The notes under the pieces were generated by a model. It did no database searches and was not told the origin of the DNA. It was given only the letters and a program-made list of their open reading frames with translations. From positions 1-37,150 of the forward strand of contig CAYXNJ010000025.1 of the NCBI GenBank assembly GCA_964466465.1: 37,150 nt of DNA, given 5' to 3'. Shown here one piece after another: positions 22,875-31,881 of this stretch. How positions within the stretch are numbered: the first letter of the stretch is position 1; each line of letters opens with the position of its first letter. Origin of the DNA: Sulfurospirillum sp964466465 (GTDB lineage Bacteria > Campylobacterota > Campylobacteria > Campylobacterales > Sulfurospirillaceae). Position numbers and translations under genes: made by a program.

Positions 22875-23359
22875 GAAAGATACTCAGGAACAAGCTCTTT
22901 AAGATGTGTGTAAATTTTTTCAAAATCGGTTCCATAAACTCTTGTATCAGCAATCGTGGTAATAAAATTGGTATCACCAAACCATCTTGGGATGAGATGG
23001 TAATGCACATGCTCCGCGATACCTGCACCGCCACTTTTGCCAAGATTCATGCCAAGATTAACACCTTGTGCACCAATGCCCTCTTTGAGCATCTTTACAC
23101 AACGCTGAACGATAAATGAGATGTGTAGCCACACTTCTGGCTCAAGTGTTTCAATCGCATCCGTATGATGATGAGGAATCACCATAAAATGACCTGGAGA
23201 ATAGGGATATCGGTTCATCACGATAAAGCAAAGTGCATCACGATAGAGCACATGATGTTCTGCATCTTTTTCTGGATGGTTTGAAATATTACAAAATACG
23301 CAACCTTCTGGTTTCTCACTAAAATAAGCATCACGCCAAGGAGCGTACATATAATTCAT
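22868..23359 (-). CDS. HIT-family nucleotide hydrolase/transferase
   Basis: Histidine-triad proteins hydrolyse or transfer nucleotidyl groups, for example on AMP conjugates or Ap4A. The catalytic triad is HVHYHLIPRW near residues 127-136. The N-terminal CVFCNISNHPEKDAEHHV contains a CxxC, with later DAEHH, in the metal-binding arrangement of the Ap4A-phosphorylase-like HIT branch, and GHFMVIPHHHTDAIETL is also typical. The start is ATG 23359, overlapping the trpC stop by one base (TGATG). At 163 residues it is a normal length. The substrate is unknown. Confidence 0.9.
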   Translation of the reverse strand: MNYMYAPWRDAYFSEKPEGCVFCNISNHPEKDAEHHVLYRDALCFIVMNRYPYSPGHFMVIPHHHTDAIETLEPEVWLHISFIVQRCVKMLKEGIGAQGVNLGMNLGKSGGAGIAEHVHYHLIPRWFGDTNFITTIADTRVYGTDFEKIYTHLKELVPEYLSC

Positions 23360-24147
23360 CAATCCACTCTTTTAATAGCTTCTAAAGAAGCCTGAATATC
23401 AGGCTCTCTCATAAAATATTCACCAATTAAAAAGGCATCTGCACCAATGGTGCTTAAATGTTTGATGGTCTCTTTATCGTTCAGTCCACTTTCTGCTACG
23501 ATGATTTTCCCTTGAGGAATCAGTGGCATTAATTTCTCGGTTAAGCTCATATCCATCTCAAACGTTTCTAGGTTTCGGTGGTTAATACCGATAATATTGG
23601 CACCCGCAAAAATGGCTTTGACAAGGTCTTCTTTATCATGAATTTCGACTAAAACCTCAAGTCCAAGTCGTAGTGCATACTCTAAAAGATGTTTTAATTC
23701 AGCTTTTGACAGTGCTTTTGCGATCAGTAATACAAAATCAGCACCGTAAACAAGGGCTTCTAAGATTTGATATTCATCGACAATAAAGTCTTTGCGTAAA
23801 AGCGGAGTCGGTACATAACGACGAATTTGCGTTAAGTACTCCAAGTTTCCTTGAAAATAGTGAGGTTCTGTTAAAACAGAGATCGCATCAGCACCACCTA
23901 ATTCATACGCCTTCGCAATAGCCAGTGGGTCAAAGTCTGCTTTGATAACGCCCTTACTTGGGCTTGCTTTTTTCACTTCGGCAATAATGCGGTAAGGATT
24001 CTCTTTTGTTGCTTTAAGATAAGGCTTCACATCACGCGGCATAAAAGGATTGAACGCAAGGCTTCTACCTAACCAGTCTATGGTATATTCTTTTTTCTTC
24101 TTTTCTAAGTCATCACGGGTACGCTTGATAATTTCATCTAAAATCAT
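23359..24147 (-). CDS. trpC: Indole-3-glycerol phosphate synthase
   Basis: TrpC closes the indole ring in tryptophan synthesis (CdRP to indole-3-glycerol phosphate). The (beta/alpha)8 barrel shows RIIAEVKKASPSKGVI, ADAISVLTEPHYFQGNLEYL, LLRKDFIVDEYQI, GINHRNLETFEMD and VAESGLNDKETI. I use ATG 24147, which forms a 4 bp overlap with the upstream gene; the longer frame only adds eight residues from within that gene. The product is 262 residues, normal for monofunctional TrpC. No other trp gene is in the window, so the pathway is dispersed. Confidence 0.95.
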   Translation of the reverse strand: MILDEIIKRTRDDLEKKKKEYTIDWLGRSLAFNPFMPRDVKPYLKATKENPYRIIAEVKKASPSKGVIKADFDPLAIAKAYELGGADAISVLTEPHYFQGNLEYLTQIRRYVPTPLLRKDFIVDEYQILEALVYGADFVLLIAKALSKAELKHLLEYALRLGLEVLVEIHDKEDLVKAIFAGANIIGINHRNLETFEMDMSLTEKLMPLIPQGKIIVAESGLNDKETIKHLSTIGADAFLIGEYFMREPDIQASLEAIKRVD

Positions 24148-25415
24148 GGTGCTTTTTTCTCTTTCAAACATTTTTTTATCGCATCAATATGTGCGGCAAC
24201 CTCTTCTTCTATGACATTCTCTCCAAAATATTTCATGATATTATAGGCTTCTTCGCATTGTCCTTTTTTATAGTAACCCCATGCAAGTGAATCAAGATAA
24301 TACGGTGAATTTGGCTCAAGCTTAAGGGCTTCTTGCACAAGTGCAATGCCTTTTTCAATGTTGATATTATGGTCAATTAACAAATAACCATAATAATTAA
24401 GATAGACCGAATCTTTAAGTAAACTGGTGACTTCATCAAACTTTTGAGAGATGGAAGCAAGCGCTTCAGGTGTAAGTTTTGATTTATTAATCTCATATTC
24501 GTAAATCGCCATTTTGCCTAAATAATCGAGATTTTTACTCTCTTCATACAGTTTTTGTGCCAAATTATAAGCTTCGGTGAACTTTTTCTGTGTCGCATAG
24601 AATTGTAAAAGAATGTCTTGATTAAATCCTGTTTTTTCTAAAAAGGTTGTTGCGCCTTTAACATCTTTAATATACATCATCAGTTCTACAATTTTCTTAG
24701 CAATTTCATCGCTTTGTTGCTCTTTATAGAGCTTTTTATAGGTGGCAATAAGCCCTTGAACATTACGATCTCGTCCATAAATTTCAATCAATTTAAAGCA
24801 GGTATGATTACCACATCCTTCCATATTGGCATAGGTTTCAAGATACGCCACTGCATCATCTTTTCTGCCTAAAAAGCGATAAAGCAATTCAACGATATTC
24901 ATCATGAGCTCTTCGTTTTGCTCCTGTTTATAGGCACTTTCAAAGTATTTGAGTGCTAAATCATAGGCTTTCATTTGTAAATAGAGATTACCTGCGATAC
25001 TTAAATGCTGTACAGATTTATCATACTCAATCAGTTTTAATATCTCTTTTTCAGCCTCTTCATAACGTTTCTCTTTTACCAGTTGTCCTACGAGTAAACG
25101 ATTAAAATTTTTTTCATCAGGATATTTTTTGATACCTTGCATAATAAGATCTCTGGCATCAGGATCATTCAAAATAAAAGCAAGCCCTGCATCTTCGGTA
25201 AGATACACTTTCTTTTGGCTCTGTTCATACAGTGTATGATAAATTTTGCGTGCGTTGACATAATCGCCATTTTGTTGATAATCTAATGCTTGCAATATGA
25301 GATTGTCTTCTTCTTCAAAAACTTTTTTAGTAGTTTCATTGGTAACAACAACTTCTTTAGTGGTACATCCCACCAATAAAAAAAGAACGACTATAAGCGA
25401 ATAATACCGGGACAT
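24144..25415 (-). CDS. TPR-repeat lipoprotein
   Basis: The 423 residues begin with a lipoprotein signal, SLIVVLFLLVGCTTKE, with the lipobox cysteine at residue 17. Tetratricopeptide-like helical pairs follow over most of the length, for example ALDYQQNGDYVNARKIYHTL, LYLQMKAYDLALKYFESAYK and LDSLAWGYYKKGQCEEAYNI near the C-terminus. It is likely an outer-membrane-anchored scaffold facing the periplasm. No catalytic motif is visible and the partners are unknown. It overlaps ykgJ-like by 25 bp and trpC by 4 bp in a tight run. Confidence 0.85.
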   Translation of the reverse strand: MSRYYSLIVVLFLLVGCTTKEVVVTNETTKKVFEEEDNLILQALDYQQNGDYVNARKIYHTLYEQSQKKVYLTEDAGLAFILNDPDARDLIMQGIKKYPDEKNFNRLLVGQLVKEKRYEEAEKEILKLIEYDKSVQHLSIAGNLYLQMKAYDLALKYFESAYKQEQNEELMMNIVELLYRFLGRKDDAVAYLETYANMEGCGNHTCFKLIEIYGRDRNVQGLIATYKKLYKEQQSDEIAKKIVELMMYIKDVKGATTFLEKTGFNQDILLQFYATQKKFTEAYNLAQKLYEESKNLDYLGKMAIYEYEINKSKLTPEALASISQKFDEVTSLLKDSVYLNYYGYLLIDHNINIEKGIALVQEALKLEPNSPYYLDSLAWGYYKKGQCEEAYNIMKYFGENVIEEEVAAHIDAIKKCLKEKKAP

Positions 25416-25771
25416 TCTGTAACTACCTCGTCAATGTTTTCTTTAAAATACTCCCAAAAGGGGAAGGTACGGCACTGTGAAGGTCGTACGTCATAGATGC
25501 TACACATCTTTTTTTCCATATCAAAAAAGACGCAACCATAGCCGCCTTCGTACGCAATCTCTTTAATCGTGAAACGATAGCGAATTTTTAGTAAATAGTT
25601 ATTGATAAACGCCTCTTTTGAAAGAGAAAGTTTTTCTACAATAGCGCTTATCTCTTCTTGGGTAACCCAAATGTACCCACTCTCCCCCACACAACATTTT
25701 CCAGAGCAACTTTGACATGCTTTGGGATCAAACGCGTAAGGATACCCTTCGCAGTGCATCAATGTTTCCAT
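25391..25771 (-). CDS. YkgJ-family cysteine-cluster protein
   Basis: YkgJ-type proteins carry a conserved set of cysteines thought to bind zinc or an Fe-S cluster. Visible here are KACQSCSGKCCVGESGYIWV near residue 20, YGCVFFDMEKKMCSIYDVRPSQCRTFPFW and a final TECPGI. At 126 residues it is a typical single-domain member. The function of the family is not established. It overlaps the methyltransferase end by 13 bp and the TPR lipoprotein start by 25 bp. Confidence 0.88.
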   Translation of the reverse strand: METLMHCEGYPYAFDPKACQSCSGKCCVGESGYIWVTQEEISAIVEKLSLSKEAFINNYLLKIRYRFTIKEIAYEGGYGCVFFDMEKKMCSIYDVRPSQCRTFPFWEYFKENIDEVVTECPGIIRL

Positions 25772-26457
25772 GTTAGACTCTTTGTTTGAGACTGTTTAAA
25801 AATGGCTTGAACACGCTCACTAAAAACCTCACCTGCATATATAAACAATGGCGGATGCACCTTACACAGTGATTTTGAGTTTTTACGTGCGCGAATAAGC
25901 ACTAAAGAGGCTTCTTTCTCTTCCTTAGGATAGACAAAACAGATATCTTCAACATTAAGCCCATGAGCAAGGAGTGCTGCCATAAGATGGTCAAGCTGCT
26001 TTGCATCGTAACAAAAACAAAAATACCCACGATTGGAAAGCGATTTAGTCACTTTTTTTGCAAAAGCCTCAAAAGGGAGTGCACTGCTATGACGGCTTAA
26101 AAAAAGTGCTTCATCTTCATTTTTAACACCATTTTTGTGATAGAAAGGTGGGTTGGAGACAATCATGTCAAATTTATGCTCAAACTTTGCTTCTAAAAAA
26201 TCGTTGCAGCGAATACTAGCAATCTCTATACCATTGTGTTCTACATTGGCCTTAGCAATCATACAGTTTTGTTCTTGGATGTCTAAGAGGTGCATGGTGA
26301 CCTTTGGAAAATCCCTTTTGAGTAAAAGTCCTAAGATACCGCATCCACAGCCAACATCCAGTACTTCACCTTTGGGGGAAAATGCACTGATAAAATCATA
26401 CAGCAATAGCGTATCGCTGTTATACCGATAGCCTCGTTCAGGTTGAAATAGATTCAT
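25759..26457 (-). CDS. tRNA1(Val) (adenine(37)-N6)-methyltransferase-like
   Basis: This is a class I SAM methyltransferase of the TrmN6/YfiC type, which methylates N6 of A37 in tRNA-Val. The N-terminus FQPERGYRYNSDTLLLYDF matches the family start. The SAM motif is VLDVGCGCGILGLLLKRDF, and the catalytic N6-adenine motif NPPF appears in IVSNPPFYHKNGVK. At 232 residues it is full length. RlmG/RsmC relatives share NPPF, but the N-terminal context favours TrmN6. It begins three bases after the coiled-coil gene stop. Confidence 0.85.
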   Translation of the reverse strand: MNLFQPERGYRYNSDTLLLYDFISAFSPKGEVLDVGCGCGILGLLLKRDFPKVTMHLLDIQEQNCMIAKANVEHNGIEIASIRCNDFLEAKFEHKFDMIVSNPPFYHKNGVKNEDEALFLSRHSSALPFEAFAKKVTKSLSNRGYFCFCYDAKQLDHLMAALLAHGLNVEDICFVYPKEEKEASLVLIRARKNSKSLCKVHPPLFIYAGEVFSERVQAIFKQSQTKSLTWKH

Positions 26458-26460
26458 AAT

Positions 26461-29400
26461 TTAATGATAGACCCTGATTTGAAAGCCTCTTGCTTTATCT
26501 TGCTCGATGTTAGAGAGAGCATAACTGATTTTCGCTCCTTCTCCCACATACGTCTCAACAAGCTCACCACCTGCTTTCGCACGTGCTTTTCCAAGACCAA
26601 TGTTTGCAAGCCCAGTAATTCGGTCTATTTCACTATCTTCAACACCTACTTTTTTACTTTTAATGAGTTTAAGGGAAGCAAATCCGCCATTATCGACAAT
26701 CGGTGCTACTTCAAAGAAATAACTACTGTCATACTTCGCGAGGAAGGTTTGAACCTCTTTTTTACATGTTTCGGAAATAGCATTAACCCCTGTACCCATA
26801 TCGGTGCAGGTTACTTTATCGATCATCGTTAATTTTTGACCTTTAGGTGCAGGAGTAGTAGGCACTTTGGCTGTCGCTACTTTTGGTGTTGCTGTCTCTA
26901 GGAGCTTAATTTTTTCATTAAGTGTTTTGATAGTTTGCTCGTTAGAGGCAATACGTTTGTTAAGCTCTTCTTGACTTTGTGCCAATGCACTTTCTTTTTG
27001 CTTTAGCTCTTTTTCTAAGGCAATGATTTTTAGTGTTTCATCTTTTTTACTCACTCCCAGTTGTGCCTCTTTCGCTTTAAGCTCTGCTTGTAAGGCTTTG
27101 GTTGCCTCTAAGTGCTGGAGTTCTTTTTGTTTAAACTCCTCTTTGAGTTTGGCCACATTCTCTTCAAGGGATGCTTTGAGTGCTTCGGTTTTTTTATGGT
27201 TCTCTTTATTGGCAACGATGGTTGCTTCTTTGGCTTTTAGCTCTTTTTCCAAAGCGATGCTTTTAAGTGTCTCTTCTTTGTTAAAAGAGGCTATTTGACT
27301 CTCTTTTGCCTTGATTTCACCTTGAAGGGCTTTAATTTCCGCTAAACGTTGAAGCTCTTTTTGTTTGAACTCTTCTTTGGATTTAGAGAGATTTTCTTCT
27401 GTTGATGCTTTTAAGCCTTCAAGTTTCTTAACCCCTTCTTTATTCGCAACAATCGCTGCTTCCTTGGCTTTTAACTCTTTCTCTTTTTCTTTAATAATGT
27501 CTAAATACTCAATCTCTTTACGGCGAAGTTCATCTTTGAGTCCAACCATTTTGGCATCTTCACTCACACGGTTTTTCTCAAAGGTTGCCACTTTGGCTTT
27601 GAGTTCTTCAACCTGTTTATTAGTTGCTTTGGTGGCATTGTCCTCAGCATCTTTGAGTTTGACACTTAAGGTTTGAATGGTTCCTTCATGACGCGCATTT
27701 TCCGTTTGAATCTTTTGAAGCTCTATCGCTTTGGTTTTAATCTCTTTTTCTAAAGCAGCGATTTTAAGGCTTTCTTCTTTTTTAGCAGAAATAATTGCGC
27801 CTTCTTTCTCTTTGATGTCAGCTTGAAGGAGCTGAATTTTTGTGATGTAGTCACTCTCTTTGGTTTTAATCGTAGCTTTGAGTTCCTCTAAGCTTGCGCG
27901 TAATTCTTTGAGTTTTAGCTCATCGCCCTCTTTAGACTTTTGGGTTTCAGTTCGAATAAAAGCTAATTGTGTTTTTAAACCTTGAAGCTCTTTCTCTTTT
28001 TCATCATTTTTGAGCTTTAAATCAGTATTGGATGCGGTGAGCTCATTAATATGAAACTGTACGCGTTCATTGTTCTCTTTAACCGTTGCTTTGTATTCAT
28101 TCAACTGTTTTTCAAACTTATCCGCAAGCTCTTTTTTTGATGCGTCAAAGTTCGCTATTTTTTCATTAAAGGCTTTATAGTTTTTATTGTGGATTTTGTC
28201 ATTTTCATCCACACGTTTTTTAACTTCCGCTTCAAAGTTCAGTTTCTCATTGTTTAAAGATGCAATTTTGTCGCTTAATTCTTTGATGTTACTCTCTTTT
28301 TTAGCAATCTCTTCTTTGAGTTTTAAGATAGTAACATTGAGCGCTTTTTCGCTATTTTGAGCACTCTCTTCAAGTGCTTTGTTCGCAGCCGTAAGCTCTT
28401 TGTTGAGTTTTTTCTCATCTTCAAGATAGGTTCTAAATTTGTTGAAATCTTTTTCATTTTCAAGCATTAACGCATCAATGTGTTTTTTAGCACTGGCAAG
28501 TTCAGTATTGATGCCTTTAATCTTCTCTTCTTGTTGTGCCATTTTTTTAGCATGGTCTTCATCTTGTAAAACCATATCTTGGCGATTTTTTGCGATAAGT
28601 TTTTCAGTATCGACTTTAAGTTGCTCAATGGTTTTGGTATATTTTGCTATCTCTTCTTTATATTTTTGCTCATTTAAGACCAATGTTTGTGTCTGCTTGC
28701 TCATAAGGTCATTTTTCTCTTTGGCTGCTTGTACGATCTCTTCTTTGAGCTTATTGATCTCGTCTTGTTTACGAGCAAACGCTGTTTTGGCTGTTTCATT
28801 ATTGGTATTCATTTGTTCATTTAAAAGGACAATTTGGTCATTTAAAAATTTGATTTTTTCTTTATAATCAACCAATTTTGACTGCTCATCTTCACGAGCT
28901 TTTTTAATGGCAATCTGTTTTTTATCTTCTTCTTCAATCGCTTTGTTTTTTAGCTCTTCAATCTGCCCTCTGAGTGTATTTGCCTCAATATTGGCTTTTT
29001 GAGCGATAACAACATTTTCTTTTTGAAGCTCATTAATCCTCATAGTCAAATCACTGATATTACGGTAATGCTGTTGTTCCGCTTCATTTAGACGTTCAGT
29101 GTTTTTAGTTGTCCATTGATTGCGTTGTTCTTCAAGTTCATTTTGTTGTTCATCAAGTTTTTTAGAGAGTTCGTTCTTTTCATTTGCCAATAAAAGATTG
29201 TCATGTTGAACAAACAAAAGGGTTTTTTGAAGACGATTGATCATGCGTTTAAAATCTTGCTTGGTAAGCTCAGATTCGACGATTGGTTTACCTTGCTCAT
29301 CATAATAGGTGTCTTCAAATAAATTTCCATCTTTACTCTGTTCAAGAGTCGCTTCTTTATCGATATAATTTTTTTGGATATCAATGGGCAGGTCACTGAA

Positions 29401-29556
29401 TTTTACATCATTTTTGCTGATGTATTTTTCGGTAAGTTCATCAAAAGAGACACCACCAAAATTACCATAATGAACGGAGGTAAAACCTCCGACAACGACA
29501 ACGAATCCAAGTGCAATATTTAAAATCTGCGAAGAAGAGAGAGCGATTTTTGCCAT
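26461..29556 (-). CDS. Large membrane-anchored coiled-coil protein with internal repeats
   Basis: I do not recognise a named family. Of 1031 residues, the first 30 form a single hydrophobic anchor (SSQILNIALGFVVVVGGFTSVHYG), about 95-900 are nearly continuous charged heptad coiled coil, and the last 115 or so are a compact domain beginning TMIDKVTCTDMGTGVNAISE and ending RGFQIRVYH. Two near-identical 78-residue units, starting KELKAKEAAIVANKE and KELKAKEATIVANKE, lie in tandem, with a third partial copy (KELKQKESALAQ) and degenerate copies before them. The C-terminal domain with two cysteines looks globular and conserved (I recall similar tails in Campylobacterota). A structural or tethering role in the envelope is inferred. 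It lies 16 bases after the reductase gene. Confidence 0.85.
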   Translation of the reverse strand: MAKIALSSSQILNIALGFVVVVGGFTSVHYGNFGGVSFDELTEKYISKNDVKFSDLPIDIQKNYIDKEATLEQSKDGNLFEDTYYDEQGKPIVESELTKQDFKRMINRLQKTLLFVQHDNLLLANEKNELSKKLDEQQNELEEQRNQWTTKNTERLNEAEQQHYRNISDLTMRINELQKENVVIAQKANIEANTLRGQIEELKNKAIEEEDKKQIAIKKAREDEQSKLVDYKEKIKFLNDQIVLLNEQMNTNNETAKTAFARKQDEINKLKEEIVQAAKEKNDLMSKQTQTLVLNEQKYKEEIAKYTKTIEQLKVDTEKLIAKNRQDMVLQDEDHAKKMAQQEEKIKGINTELASAKKHIDALMLENEKDFNKFRTYLEDEKKLNKELTAANKALEESAQNSEKALNVTILKLKEEIAKKESNIKELSDKIASLNNEKLNFEAEVKKRVDENDKIHNKNYKAFNEKIANFDASKKELADKFEKQLNEYKATVKENNERVQFHINELTASNTDLKLKNDEKEKELQGLKTQLAFIRTETQKSKEGDELKLKELRASLEELKATIKTKESDYITKIQLLQADIKEKEGAIISAKKEESLKIAALEKEIKTKAIELQKIQTENARHEGTIQTLSVKLKDAEDNATKATNKQVEELKAKVATFEKNRVSEDAKMVGLKDELRRKEIEYLDIIKEKEKELKAKEAAIVANKEGVKKLEGLKASTEENLSKSKEEFKQKELQRLAEIKALQGEIKAKESQIASFNKEETLKSIALEKELKAKEATIVANKENHKKTEALKASLEENVAKLKEEFKQKELQHLEATKALQAELKAKEAQLGVSKKDETLKIIALEKELKQKESALAQSQEELNKRIASNEQTIKTLNEKIKLLETATPKVATAKVPTTPAPKGQKLTMIDKVTCTDMGTGVNAISETCKKEVQTFLAKYDSSYFFEVAPIVDNGGFASLKLIKSKKVGVEDSEIDRITGLANIGLGKARAKAGGELVETYVGEGAKISYALSNIEQDKARGFQIRVYH
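27007..27475 (-). repeat. Tandem 234-bp coding repeat in the coiled-coil gene
   Basis: The KELKA(Q)KE-coding segment recurs with exactly 234 bp spacing: CTC of its leucine-glutamate codons falls at 27007-27009 and 27241-27243, and the next copy lies 234 bp further (TTGGCTTTTA at 27464 against 27230). The units also share the coding of EEFKQKELQ and the LKASxEEN segment, which points to recent duplication within the gene. Confidence 0.8.
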
Positions 29557-29572
29557 TAATAAAATGCCTTCA

Positions 29573-30526
29573 TTATTTTACGTTTAAAATATGTGTCACA
29601 ATTTCATAAGCGTGATTGAGTGCAATAGCAATACTTCCACCACTTTTGACGGCAATATCACCTGCGAGATAGAGCCCTTTAGTTTTTGTTTCAAAATGCT
29701 CATCAAATTCTGGTTTTCCCTCATTATCAAATGTAATGCCACATTTTTTAAGAAAATCAACAGGCGTTGTTCCACCAATAGCATAGACAACACGGTCATA
29801 AATAGTATGGTAGCCATCTGTAAAATTGACCTTTACCAAGCCATTTTCATTTTCAATGGAGACAATGTCCATACCAAGGCGTAAACGCAATTTTTCTTGA
29901 CCATTGTATTCATGGATCATTTGAAAATTAATCTCGTTGAGTCTGCTAAAGGTATCGCGACGATAATTGAGCGTAACGTTGTTTGTTTTGGAAAGCTCAA
30001 TTGCATACTCTACTGCTGAGTTTCCACCACCAACGATAAGGAGTTTTTCGCCTTGTGAACATTTGTCTAAGTTAAAATTGATGCGTTCCTTTAGTGAAAT
30101 AGGCAGTGTATAGTCAGGCTTATTTGGTTTACCCATCGTACCAATAGCTACGACAACATTTTTCGCTCTATAGCCTGCTTTGGTGGTAACGATGTGAAAT
30201 TCATCGCCCTCTTTTGTAATGCTTTCGACTTCACTGTTAAATGCTGAGTCAATTTCACCAGAATCTAAAAGTGAGTCAAAGTAATTGAGTGTACTCTCTT
30301 TGGTACCATCACGAAAGTCAATAGAGCCTTTTAGCTCGATTTCTTGACCTTTGTAGTTTTTATCAACTCTTTTGTTATCTTTGTAAAATTTACGAATGGT
30401 TTGTGAGTGGTTATCTCCTTTTTCAATCATCATAATATGTTTCAGACCAAGCACTTTTGCTTCAACTGCTGCGCCAATACCTCCAGGTCCCCCACCGATA
30501 ATGACTAAATCGTAAATCTGTTGCAT
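29573..30526 (-). CDS. Thioredoxin reductase-like FAD/NAD(P) oxidoreductase without CxxC
   Basis: It has two Rossmann motifs: YDLVIIGGGPGGIGAAVEAK at the N-terminus for FAD and LLIVGGGNSAVEYAIELSK for NAD(P), with YAIGGTTPVDFLK and GLYLAGDIAVKSGGSIAIALNHA at the C-terminus. This is the thioredoxin reductase-like fold, but the redox CxxC of TrxB is absent; the only cysteines are isolated. That resembles YpdA-type and ferredoxin-NADP reductase-type members. At 317 residues it is full length. The electron acceptor is unknown. It is the first gene of the long minus-strand array and has its own -10 box. Confidence 0.85.
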   Translation of the reverse strand: MQQIYDLVIIGGGPGGIGAAVEAKVLGLKHIMMIEKGDNHSQTIRKFYKDNKRVDKNYKGQEIELKGSIDFRDGTKESTLNYFDSLLDSGEIDSAFNSEVESITKEGDEFHIVTTKAGYRAKNVVVAIGTMGKPNKPDYTLPISLKERINFNLDKCSQGEKLLIVGGGNSAVEYAIELSKTNNVTLNYRRDTFSRLNEINFQMIHEYNGQEKLRLRLGMDIVSIENENGLVKVNFTDGYHTIYDRVVYAIGGTTPVDFLKKCGITFDNEGKPEFDEHFETKTKGLYLAGDIAVKSGGSIAIALNHAYEIVTHILNVK

Positions 30527-30563
30527 TGTATGTCCTTCTATTATCTTTCTTCTAATGCTTACT

Positions 30564-30569
30564 ATTATA
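30564..30569 (-). promoter_or_regulatory. -10 element for the reductase/coiled-coil array
   Basis: TATAAT on the minus strand in GGGATATAATAGTAAG, about 40 bases before the ATG at 30526. It is the only clear promoter ahead of the tightly packed genes down to selU. Confidence 0.65.
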
Positions 30570-30607
30570 TCCCGAACTTACTTATGACACATTAAATATA
30601 AAAAGTG

Positions 30608-30613
30608 TAAAAT
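30608..30613 (+). promoter_or_regulatory. -10-like element for proA
   Basis: TAAAAT in AAAAAGTGTAAAATCCC, 33 bases upstream of the GTG start, with AAGGAA (30632-30637) as ribosome binding site. It is one mismatch from TATAAT. Confidence 0.45.
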
Positions 30614-30645
30614 CCCATCAAATGCCATTCTAAGGAACAATTCAC

Positions 30646-31881
30646 GTGCAAACTTTTCTCAAACACGCCAAATCTGCTAGTCGTATTATTGCCACACTTG
30701 ATCCTAAAACAAAAAATGATGTTTTAGCAGATATGGCAGATATTTTGGTGTCACAAAGTGAACGTATTATTGCAGAAAACCAAAAAGATTTAGACGATGC
30801 AAAAAAGAATAATCTAAGCTCTGCTATGGTGGATAGACTTCTACTTAATACCAAGCGCATTGCCGAGATGGCACAAGCGATTCGAGAGATTGCAAGCTTG
30901 AAAGAGCCTGTTGGAAGAATTCTTGAGGGTTGGGTTGTTCCTAGTGGTCTGAAAATTGAAAAAGTAAGCATTCCTATTGGTGTCATAGGCATCATTTATG
31001 AGAGTCGCCCTAATGTTACCAGTGATACGGCTGCTCTTTGCTTTAAAAGTGGGAATGCGTGTGTGCTCAAAGGAGGGAAAGAGGCATTTTACAGCAATGC
31101 CATCATCGCTTCACTTTTACAAGAAGTTTTAGAAAAGCACCATCTTCCGAAAGAGATTATTTCACTTTTGCCAGATGCTACGCGTGAAGGCGTTGCAAAG
31201 CTTATTAAAATGGACAAATTCGTTGATCTTATCATCCCACGTGGTGGAGAAGCTCTGATTCGTTTTGTGAGTGAAAATGCCACTGTTCCTGTGGTCAAAC
31301 ATGACAAAGGTGTATGCCATACCTATGTCGATAAAGAGGCCAATTTAGAACAAGCCATTGAAATTATTTTAAACGCGAAATGCCAACGCCCAAGTGCGTG
31401 CAATTCGCTTGAGACGCTGCTCGTTCATGAAGCTGTTGCAAAAGAGTTTTTACCCCACATGAAAGAGGCTCTTTTGCTTACAGGTGCGCAGATAAAAGGA
31501 TGCGAGAGAACGCAAAAGCTTTTACACGTAGCACTTGCGAGTGATGAGGATTATCACACTGAGCATCTTTGCAATGCTCTTAATATCAAGATTGTAGAGA
31601 GTATGGATGAAGCGATTGCACATATTGCAGAGTATGGTTCTTCGCATTCTGAAGCCATTTTAAGTGAAAACTACACTCTGGTTGAGCGCTTCTTAAATGA
31701 AGTGGATGCAGCGTGTGTGTATGTCAATGCTTCCACACGCTTTACCGATGGTGGCGAGTTTGGTTTTGGTGCAGAAGTGGGCATCAGTACCAACAAGCTT
31801 CACGCGCGTGGTCCTATGGGCATTAATGACCTTACAACGTACAAATTCAAAGTGTATGGTAAAGGACAGATTCGCGAATGA
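30646..31881 (+). CDS. proA: Gamma-glutamyl phosphate reductase
   Basis: ProA reduces gamma-glutamyl phosphate to glutamate semialdehyde with NADPH in proline synthesis. The aldehyde dehydrogenase-fold landmarks are IPIGVIGIIYESRPNVTSD, VLKGGKEAFYSN, LIIPRGGEALIRFV, and the catalytic cysteine in KCQRPSACNSLETLL (C252). The C-terminal TRFTDGGEFGFGAEVGIST and GPMGINDLTTYK are diagnostic. The start is GTG 30646 with AAGGAA eight bases before it. At 411 residues it is full length. proB is not in the window. The stop overlaps the next ABC gene (ATGA). Confidence 0.96.
   Translation: MQTFLKHAKSASRIIATLDPKTKNDVLADMADILVSQSERIIAENQKDLDDAKKNNLSSAMVDRLLLNTKRIAEMAQAIREIASLKEPVGRILEGWVVPSGLKIEKVSIPIGVIGIIYESRPNVTSDTAALCFKSGNACVLKGGKEAFYSNAIIASLLQEVLEKHHLPKEIISLLPDATREGVAKLIKMDKFVDLIIPRGGEALIRFVSENATVPVVKHDKGVCHTYVDKEANLEQAIEIILNAKCQRPSACNSLETLLVHEAVAKEFLPHMKEALLLTGAQIKGCERTQKLLHVALASDEDYHTEHLCNALNIKIVESMDEAIAHIAEYGSSHSEAILSENYTLVERFLNEVDAACVYVNASTRFTDGGEFGFGAEVGISTNKLHARGPMGINDLTTYKFKVYGKGQIRE

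Noticed and set aside
28439..28867. Serine/cysteine/leucine-rich hydrophobic frames opposite the coiled-coil gene (also near 27023 and 27365).
   Set aside because: They arise because Lys, Glu and Leu codons of the coiled coil read as Phe, Leu and Ser on the other strand. They share the 234-bp repeat period of the real gene and have no independent signals.
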